Source: an uncultured Mollicutes bacterium
Lineage (GTDB): Bacteria > Bacillota_I > Bacilli_A > RFN20 > CAG-826
Length of the DNA: 64,000 bases
Direction of reading: 5' to 3'
Assembly: GCA_900540365.1 (NCBI GenBank)
Contig: UQFN01000003.1
Span: forward strand, 88,701-152,700
The notes beneath the pieces were generated by a model that was not told where the DNA came from, made no database searches, and saw nothing but the letters and a program-made list of their open reading frames with translations. Positions 58,452 through 64,000 of this stretch are shown here, piece after piece (positions within the stretch are counted from its first letter, which is position 1; every line of letters begins with the position of its first letter). Position numbers and translations under genes: made by a program.

Positions 58452-59459
58452 TTATTTAAAATCTTTAGGATTTGGATAACATCTTCTCATTGTTTCATGG
58501 ATTGCTTCTTTTAATCCTCCACGGCTAATATGAAGTTCAGCATTAACTTTATCCATAACGCTTTCTTCAATAACTACATCTTTAGACATAATTTCTTTCA
58601 TAACAAGTTTGAAATTTAAACCAGTTTCACGACCTTGTTTAGCTTCTTTTTTTGCAATCATTGAAGCACCCATTGCACATAAAGTCTTTCCTGGATGAAT
58701 AATTTTACGTGGTTTACCTAAAATTGTTGATGTCATTTCATTTAACATAAAATCATAGGAATGATTTTCATCTCCAATTGGATATCTTTCCCCGTCTTTA
58801 CCATATTCAATAGCACCAATTGCAGCTTCAGCAACATGATCAACTGTTGTCATAGTTGTACTTCCTTTAGGGAAGAAAATAACTTTGTAACCATTGACAT
58901 ATCTATCTAAGAATACATCTTTCCATAAAGGTAATCTTTCAGGCATTGTTCCAAAAATATAAGGTAATTCAAGAATAACTACTTCCATGTTCTTTCTTTG
59001 TTTTAATAAAAGCTCAGCTTGTTCAACTCTACATCTAATATAAGGATGCTTTTCAGCATAATGAACTTCTGGATCTCTTCTATCAAAATAAGCAAAATAA
59101 GAATTAAAGACGACACCTTTTTTAACACCAGCTTTTTCAGCTGCTCTAAAAGCCTTAGCACAATGATTAACTAATCTTTCATGAAAAAATTTATAACTTG
59201 GGGCAGGAGGTGTTATACGATCATCTGGACCAATTGCATAAACCATATAATCATATCCTTCCATAGCTTTAGTTAATTCTTCTTCACTAGCTTCAAATAC
59301 ATCCATAAAATTAACTTTAATTTCTTTTGGATACCATCCTTCTAAATTAATGTCATTAATGCTTAAAGAAGCTACTTCGTAGCCTTTTTTTAAGGCAAGT
59401 AAGGCTGTATGATAACCTAATAAACCTGTACCGCCTAAAATTATTAATTTCTTTCCCAT
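58452..59459 (-). CDS. Atypical extended SDR (NAD(P)-binding epimerase/dehydratase family)
   Basis: 335 aa. The dinucleotide loop GGTGLLGYH lies at residues 9-17, followed by MVYAIGPDDR and NSYFAYF. Where a YxxxK site is expected, YIRCRVEQAE has Arg in place of Lys, so catalysis may be altered or the protein may bind NAD(P) for another role. It has a good SD AAGGGAG, and a TATTATAAT -10 about 45 bases upstream. It is first of a two-gene unit with the flavodoxin-ferredoxin protein, suggesting a joint redox function. Confidence 0.82.
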   Translation of the reverse strand: MGKKLIILGGTGLLGYHTALLALKKGYEVASLSINDINLEGWYPKEIKVNFMDVFEASEEELTKAMEGYDYMVYAIGPDDRITPPAPSYKFFHERLVNHCAKAFRAAEKAGVKKGVVFNSYFAYFDRRDPEVHYAEKHPYIRCRVEQAELLLKQRKNMEVVILELPYIFGTMPERLPLWKDVFLDRYVNGYKVIFFPKGSTTMTTVDHVAEAAIGAIEYGKDGERYPIGDENHSYDFMLNEMTSTILGKPRKIIHPGKTLCAMGASMIAKKEAKQGRETGLNFKLVMKEIMSKDVVIEESVMDKVNAELHISRGGLKEAIHETMRRCYPNPKDFK

Positions 59460-59548
59460 ATAAACTCCCTTATTTAAAAATTTTAAGACTTTATTATAAT
59501 AAAATATTTTACATAATAAATAAAGACAAAATCAAATTTTAAAATAAA

Positions 59549-59568
59549 AATAGTTTTATATAACTATT
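59549..59568 (-). terminator. Terminator after the aldo/keto reductase gene
   Basis: AATAGTT/AACTATT arms (59549-59555 and 59562-59568), 6-nt loop, followed by TTTTTATTTT on the minus strand. The surrounding 174-base gap has no other feature I can support. Confidence 0.6.
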
Positions 59569-59633
59569 AAATCTAGTATTTAAAACTATTATTTATTTCT
59601 TAAGAAAATATATAAGATTTAAAGGTTTTTTAT

Positions 59634-60494
59634 TTAAAAATCAATGTTATCAGGATCTTTAGTAACTACAGTTGTAATTTTAAGAGCTTTAATTTTATCA
59701 AAATCTTCTTTAGTTAATTCAAAATCATAAATATTTAAATTATCAACTATACGCTCTACTTTTACTGATTTAACTAAAGGTATTAATCCACTTTCAACTA
59801 CATATCTTAAACAAATTTGTGCTGGTGTTTTATGGTATTTATTTGCTAATTCAAGAATTAGTTCATTATTTAATACCGAACCTCTACCAAGTGGGGACCA
59901 AGCTTCTAAAATAATATTATGATCATTGCAATAACTAATAACACCGCTTTGATTAGCTCCAGGATGAAATTCAATTTGATTAACCATTGGCTTAATTTTA
60001 CAAGTTTCCATTATTTGCTCGATATGATGTGCCATAAAATTTGATAAACCAATTGCTTTTACTTTACCTTCTAAATATAAATCTTCTAAAGCTCTCCAAG
60101 TTTCTTGATTAATTTTTTTAGCTTCGTCTTTAAACTGTAAATAATTAGCAGGCCAATGTATTAAAAATAAATCTAAATATTCTACTCCAAGTTCTTCTAA
60201 TGTTTTATTAAAAGATTTTATAGTATTTGCATATCCACGCTCAGTATTCCAAACTTTTGAAGTGATAAATAATTCATTACGATTAATTCTTGAAGCTTTA
60301 ATTGCTTTTCCAACTGCAACTTGATTTTGATAAAAAGAAGCACAATCAATTAATCTATATCCATTATTAATTGCATTAATGACACTATATAAAACTTCAT
60401 CTTCGCTAGCTTTATAAGTTCCATAGCCAATCGTAGGAATATTAACTCCATTATTTAACGTTACGAATTTGTTGATTGATAATTTATTTTGCAT
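59634..60494 (-). CDS. Aldo/keto reductase (AKR5-like)
   Basis: 286 aa NADPH-dependent carbonyl reductase of the 2,5-diketogluconate-reductase type. The catalytic tetrad is complete: Asp50 and Tyr55 in DCASFYQNQ, Lys80 in TSKVWN, His113 in LFLIHWPAN. IGLSNF, NQIEFHP and SPLGRG follow, and the C-terminal cofactor-binding part has VKSVKVERIVDN. The physiological substrate is not predictable; ketoacids, sugars and keto-steroids are all known for the family. SD TGAGGATTTAA is present. It is monocistronic. Confidence 0.93.
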   Translation of the reverse strand: MQNKLSINKFVTLNNGVNIPTIGYGTYKASEDEVLYSVINAINNGYRLIDCASFYQNQVAVGKAIKASRINRNELFITSKVWNTERGYANTIKSFNKTLEELGVEYLDLFLIHWPANYLQFKDEAKKINQETWRALEDLYLEGKVKAIGLSNFMAHHIEQIMETCKIKPMVNQIEFHPGANQSGVISYCNDHNIILEAWSPLGRGSVLNNELILELANKYHKTPAQICLRYVVESGLIPLVKSVKVERIVDNLNIYDFELTKEDFDKIKALKITTVVTKDPDNIDF

Positions 60495-60674
60495 AATTAA
60501 ATCCTCATTTATTAATATACAATTTTAAATATTAAATATAAAGTTAGAAAGGTATTTACCAAGTTTGTTTTAAATCACTACTTTTATAAAAAATCTTTGT
60601 TTTTTAACAAATAACCTTTTAAAACTCTATTATTTTTTAAAAATTAATTTAATGAATGTAATTTTAATTAATGA

Positions 60675-60680
60675 TAAAAT
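60675..60680 (+). promoter_or_regulatory. -10-like hexamer directly before the methyltransferase-like gene
   Basis: TAAAAT ends 6 bases before the ATG at 60687; the spacer is ATTAAT and there is no SD. The preceding 192-base gap (60495-60686) is extremely AT-rich and shows nothing else I can support. Confidence 0.4.
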
Positions 60681-60686
60681 ATTAAT

Positions 60687-61742
60687 ATGAAAATAAATTT
60701 AAAAAGAAATGAAGTCTCTTTACTTTATGATTTAATTGATCAAAAAGAAAAAAATATTTTTGTTGCTGATTTATTATTAGATTTAATTAATAGTAAATCT
60801 GCTTCTAAAAATAAGGATATTAACACAGTTTATGATTTAGCTGCTTCTTATCTTGATGAAGAAGATAAAGTTGAATTAAAAGCTAATCTTAATAATAAAA
60901 TAGATTTATTAGATATTAATAAATATTTAGATAATCCATATAATAAAAACATTCAAATTAAAGAAGTAAAATATAAAGATTATTTGCTTAGTTATGAAAC
61001 TTTAAAAGCTAACGAAATATTTATTAGTGATGAAATTAACATTAACGAAAATAATAATTATTTAGAAACTACTTCTTTAGCTTATTTTACAAAAGATTAT
61101 AAATATTTAACTTTAATTAAAGATAATGTTATTTGGATGTCAATTAATCCAAATGAAATTAATACTATGGATGAAGATATTAAATCGATGCATGGAAATA
61201 TCTTAGTTTTAGGTTTAGGTTTAGGTTATATTTCTTATATGTTATCTCTAAAAGATGATGTTAACTCAATTACTATTATTGAAAAAGATAAAGAAATTAT
61301 TAATTTATTTAATAAATATCTTTTAAATAATTTTAAGTTTAAAAATAAAATTAAAATAATTCATCAAGATGCTTTAAATTATTTAAAAAATAATCATTTA
61401 GATTCATATCAATTTGTATATGTTGATTTATATCATAATCCTAATGATGGACTTAAACTATTTTTAGATATTAAAAAAATCGAATCTAAATATAGTTCAA
61501 CAAAATTTTTATATTGGTTAAATAAATCATTATTTTCTTTAGTTAGAAGAGTTTTATTAACTTTATTAATTGAAGTTTACGAAGGTTCTTCAATTAAAGA
61601 TTATCAAAATGAAGTTTATGAAACAGATTTCTTATTAAATAAATTATTTAGATATTTCGAAAACACTTCTATTACTTCTATTAAGGAAATTTATCAATTA
61701 ATAACAACTGCAAACATAGATAAAATTATTAAAGATTTATAA
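60687..61742 (+). CDS. Class I SAM-methyltransferase-like protein, unknown role
   Basis: 351 aa. Residues about 170-190, NILVLGLGLGYISYML, form a glycine-rich SAM-binding motif I, followed by the acidic IIEKDKEII and a FVYVDLYHNPNDG strand, similar to spermidine-synthase-like folds. The N-terminal 165 residues are acidic and unrecognised. The C-terminal part is hydrophobic and basic (NKSLFSLVRRVLLTLL). It has no SD and ends 10 bases before the alcohol dehydrogenase gene, with which it forms an operon. I cannot assign a substrate. Confidence 0.75.
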   Translation: MKINLKRNEVSLLYDLIDQKEKNIFVADLLLDLINSKSASKNKDINTVYDLAASYLDEEDKVELKANLNNKIDLLDINKYLDNPYNKNIQIKEVKYKDYLLSYETLKANEIFISDEININENNNYLETTSLAYFTKDYKYLTLIKDNVIWMSINPNEINTMDEDIKSMHGNILVLGLGLGYISYMLSLKDDVNSITIIEKDKEIINLFNKYLLNNFKFKNKIKIIHQDALNYLKNNHLDSYQFVYVDLYHNPNDGLKLFLDIKKIESKYSSTKFLYWLNKSLFSLVRRVLLTLLIEVYEGSSIKDYQNEVYETDFLLNKLFRYFENTSITSIKEIYQLITTANIDKIIKDL

Positions 61743-61752
61743 GGAGGAAACT

Positions 61753-62919
61753 ATGTTATACGATTTTACTTTTGTAAATAAAACAAAAATTTATTTTGGA
61801 AAAGATTCATTAAATTATTTAAATGATGAATTAAAAAATTATGGAAAAAATATTTTATTAGTATATGGAAAAGGATCAATTAAAAAAATTGGATTATATG
61901 ATGAAGTTATATCTATTTTAAAAAAGCATCATAAAAATATTTTTGAATTAAGTAATATAAGTCCAAATCCTCGTTATAAGGAAGTTTTAAAAGGAAAAAG
62001 ATTAGTCTTAGAACATAATATTGATTTAATTTTAGCAGTCGGTGGAGGTAGTGTAATAGATTGTAGTAAAGCAATTAGCGTAGTTAGTTATGCTAAAGGT
62101 AATGCTTTTAGAAAATATTGGATTGAAAATAAAAAAGTAAATCATAAGTTAGTTCCAGTTGCTTCTATTTTAACTATGGTAGGTACTGGAAGTGAAGCAA
62201 ATGCCGGAAGTGTAATTACTAATACTACTTTAAAGCTTAAAAAAGGTCGTGTTTTTGATGAAGATGTTAACCCTAGATTTAGTATTTTAAATCCTTTATA
62301 TACCTATAGCGTAAGTAAATATCAAATGGCTTCAGGTATATTTGATTGTATGTCGCATTTATTAGAAGAATATTTTAGTGGTACTGATAATAACGTCAGT
62401 GATTATTTACTTGAAGGATTAATGTTAGCATTAATTGATAATGCTAAAGTTGCAATGGTTGATCCTACAAATTATGAAGCTAGAAGTAATATTATGTGGT
62501 GTGCAACAATGGCTTTAAATAAAATAACTGCAGTTAGTAAACTTCAAGACTGGCAAGTTCATAGTATTGAACATCAATTAGGGGCTTATACTGATTGTGC
62601 TCATGGAGCTGGACTTGCAGTTATTAGTATTCCTTATTATAAATTAATATATAAATATGGTTTAGATAAGTTTGTTCGCTTTGCTACTACTGTCTTTAAA
62701 GTTGATCCTACTAATTTAACTAAAGATGAAATCGCCTTAAAAGGTATTGATGAACTTAAAGAATTTATTAAAGTATTAGAGCTTCCTTTTACCTTAAAAG
62801 AACTTAACACTAAAAAAGAAGACTTACCTTTAATTGCTGATTCAACCGATTTAGGTGGAGGATATCATGATTTAACTAAAGAAGAGGTCTTATCAATTTT
62901 AGAAGCTTGCTATGAATAA
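61753..62919 (+). CDS. Iron-containing alcohol dehydrogenase (butanol dehydrogenase type)
   Basis: 388 aa group III alcohol dehydrogenase, the usual length. The NAD(P) loop is AVGGGSVIDCSKA near residue 97. VGTGSEANAGSVITN follows. Metal ligands are expected in SGIFDCMSHLLEE (Asp, His), IEHQLGAYTDCAHGAGLAV (two His) and are all visible. It is the BdhA/YqhD-like type that reduces aldehydes during fermentation. SD AAGGAGG is strong. The stop is one base from the convergent hydrolase gene. Confidence 0.94.
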   Translation: MLYDFTFVNKTKIYFGKDSLNYLNDELKNYGKNILLVYGKGSIKKIGLYDEVISILKKHHKNIFELSNISPNPRYKEVLKGKRLVLEHNIDLILAVGGGSVIDCSKAISVVSYAKGNAFRKYWIENKKVNHKLVPVASILTMVGTGSEANAGSVITNTTLKLKKGRVFDEDVNPRFSILNPLYTYSVSKYQMASGIFDCMSHLLEEYFSGTDNNVSDYLLEGLMLALIDNAKVAMVDPTNYEARSNIMWCATMALNKITAVSKLQDWQVHSIEHQLGAYTDCAHGAGLAVISIPYYKLIYKYGLDKFVRFATTVFKVDPTNLTKDEIALKGIDELKEFIKVLELPFTLKELNTKKEDLPLIADSTDLGGGYHDLTKEEVLSILEACYE

Positions 62920-62920
62920 A

Positions 62921-63901
62921 TTAATTTTGATAATTAATATTTTCTTTATTTATTAATGGATAACGATAAACTTTATCGTTATCTAAATCATGATTAAATA
63001 ATTTAATCGCACTTATTTGATGATTTAAATAAGTTTTATAATAATAAATTCCTTCATTTAAATTAATACATGAAGAATATAAAGTCATCTCATAAGATGA
63101 TTTATCAGCTTTAGCAACTCCTTTAATTTGACTTACATTATCTAAAATTTTAAAAAATCCATTAATTGAACTTAATTCATCATTATCGCAAACTAAATTA
63201 AACTTATTAAAGACTGTACGAACAAATCTTGACATTGAAGAATTATCTCCAGGAAGTCCAATTCCTCCAAGTCCAACACAATAAGTTTCAAATCTTAATT
63301 TTTTATTAAATCTATTTGTTACTACTTTATTAGTAACATTAACATAATTATTTAAATTAAATACTTGAAATTTAAATGGAGGATTATTTGTTAATACTCC
63401 ATATTTATTTTTATATATTTTAAGTCCATCTTTATCTAATTCAACTGTTATTGAATTATCATTAAGATCACTAATTAAATAATGAAGTGGAGCTGGAAGT
63501 AATCCTTCTTTAAAAGGAGTATCAACTACATTTATTTTTTTTAATTTAGTTACTACTTCTTTAACATCTTTACAAGTTGAAAGCAAATACGGAATAAACT
63601 CAAATTGACAAAGATTAATTTTTGATTTATTAACTACTTTATTAAAATAGGTATTATTTGGAAAATTAAGTCCAGCAATTGCTAAACCTTTTTCATTACT
63701 AGCTTCATAAAATAAAGGATAATTATCTAAATTAAAAGCCATTCCAATAATTGCATAATGTTTAGATATATTTTCAAGATATCTAAACTTAAAGTCAAAG
63801 TTTCTACTAGTTATAGTAACTTCTTCATCGTAGGAATAATTTAAATCTAAATTTCTTCCAAAATAACTATTATTTGTTTTTAAAAAAAGACCTGTACACA
63901 T
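62921..63901 (-). CDS. cbh: Choloylglycine hydrolase family enzyme, probable bile salt hydrolase
   Basis: 326 aa Ntn-hydrolase that removes glycine or taurine from conjugated bile acids. MCTG gives the nucleophile Cys2 after Met removal. Arg16 and Asp19 lie in FGRNLD, Asn79 in IAGLNFP, the GVLTNNPPF loop has the paired Asn, and Arg is in SMSRFVRT. The layout closely follows Clostridium CBAH-1, including GIYYYKTYLNHQISAI near the end, and Asn in GLNFP favours bile salt over penicillin V. No signal peptide, as usual for intracellular BSH. The start has no SD; a TATAAT ends 6 bases before it. Confidence 0.88.
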   Translation of the reverse strand: MCTGLFLKTNNSYFGRNLDLNYSYDEEVTITSRNFDFKFRYLENISKHYAIIGMAFNLDNYPLFYEASNEKGLAIAGLNFPNNTYFNKVVNKSKINLCQFEFIPYLLSTCKDVKEVVTKLKKINVVDTPFKEGLLPAPLHYLISDLNDNSITVELDKDGLKIYKNKYGVLTNNPPFKFQVFNLNNYVNVTNKVVTNRFNKKLRFETYCVGLGGIGLPGDNSSMSRFVRTVFNKFNLVCDNDELSSINGFFKILDNVSQIKGVAKADKSSYEMTLYSSCINLNEGIYYYKTYLNHQISAIKLFNHDLDNDKVYRYPLINKENINYQN

Positions 63902-63907
63902 ATATTT

Positions 63908-63913
63908 ATTATA
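63908..63913 (-). promoter_or_regulatory. -10 hexamer of cbh (possible leaderless start)
   Basis: TATAAT on the minus strand ends 6 bases before the ATG at 63901. No SD fits in that space. The -35 region falls in the T-tail of the neighbouring terminator and is weak. Confidence 0.5.
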
Positions 63914-63917
63914 ACAT

Positions 63918-63985
63918 TGTTTGTTAATAAATAAAAAAGTGAAACTGATGGGTACCCAGTTTCCTAGACATTAAATGTTTGTTAA
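63918..63985. repeat. 10-bp direct repeat flanking the cbh-upstream terminator
   Basis: TGTTTGTTAA occurs at 63918-63927 and again at 63976-63985, 58 bp apart. The first copy lies between the cbh -10 and its presumed -35 region. Confidence 0.5.
63941..63963 (-). terminator. Terminator of an upstream minus-strand gene outside the window
   Basis: GAAACTG (63941-63947) pairs with CAGTTTC (63957-63963); the 9-nt loop region includes a GGGTACCC palindrome. On the minus strand it runs into ACTTTTTTATTT. It probably closes a unit that begins beyond 64000. Confidence 0.75.
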
Positions 63986-64000
63986 CTGGATTATATCATA

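Noticed and set aside
63964..64000. Possible tRNA 3' end or riboswitch beyond the terminal hairpin
   Set aside because: No CCA, T-loop or riboswitch consensus could be found in the 37 bases available.

Overview
This 64 kb window is a chromosomal segment of a strongly AT-rich, low-GC Gram-positive bacterium close to the Bacilli/Mollicutes divide. Gene content (fused SecDF, MutS2, RNase HIII, Prp-processed L27, T-box leaders, MraZ with its operator repeats, Obg, RNase J family, a YsxC-type GTPase) is typical of Firmicutes. Short intergenic gaps, a truncated dcw cluster and few regulators suggest a reduced genome. TGA is a real stop codon here (ATGA stop/start overlaps at 17187-17190, 24196-24199 and 40688-40691) and Trp is TGG, so code 11 applies rather than the Mycoplasma code 4. 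A bile-salt-hydrolase-like gene at the right end suggests a gut habitat. A host-associated member of an uncultured RF39-like or Erysipelotrichia-like lineage is a reasonable guess, not a demonstrated identity.

Layout. 1-7441 (minus): transketolase (5' part only), aspS, hisS, bifunctional (p)ppGpp synthetase/hydrolase and recJ. 7474-13213: secDF, ruvB, ruvA, obg. 13256-14297: the rplU-prp-rpmA operon behind a structured leader. 14361-14604: a 60-aa hydrophobic peptide gene with a double-glycine-like leader, whose Shine-Dalgarno (SD) sequence is buried in an RNA hairpin just after valS. 14602-26490: valS, engB, lon, tig, an unknown gene, uvrC, mutS2. 26539-27459 (plus): rnhC. 27451-31891: rluD-type synthase, lspA, ileS with a T-box. 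31976-39969: a catalytically degraded RNase J homologue, pnp, a heterodimeric ABC exporter inserted between pnp and rpsO, and rpsO. 39966-43331: SpoU-type methyltransferase, YgjP-like metallopeptidase, lipid-anchored-looking hydrolase, and on plus a DUF523 protein and an ECF S component. 43388-48824: M42 aminopeptidase, glgP, glgB. 48957-50660: mraZ-rsmH plus a 70-aa membrane protein. 50779-55555: two small genes (one carrying a glycyl-radical-like NrdD motif), DUF177 protein, pheST with a T-box. 55585-63963: a lineage-specific accessory end with a SHOCT membrane protein, two SDR enzymes, a flavodoxin-ferredoxin protein, an aldo/keto reductase, a methyltransferase-like protein, an iron alcohol dehydrogenase and a bile-salt-hydrolase-like enzyme.

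How it works together. Most of the window is informational housekeeping: tRNA charging (Asp, His, Val, Ile, Phe), ribosome assembly, mRNA decay, DNA repair, secretion and stress control. Carbon metabolism is represented by tkt and by glycogen branching and phosphorolysis. Regulation visible in the DNA includes two T-boxes (Ile, Phe), candidate autoregulatory leaders for L21 and S15, MraZ boxes and many intrinsic terminators. Several transcription-unit-leading genes have no SD and instead show a -10-like hexamer ending 6-8 nt before the ATG, suggesting leaderless mRNAs.

The strongest candidates for something new are the hairpin-controlled peptide at 14361-14604, the leaderless pattern, the degraded RNase J paralogue, the free-standing glycyl-radical-like protein, and the redox/bile-salt region at the right end. 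No CRISPR array, tRNA, rRNA, prophage or insertion sequence was found.
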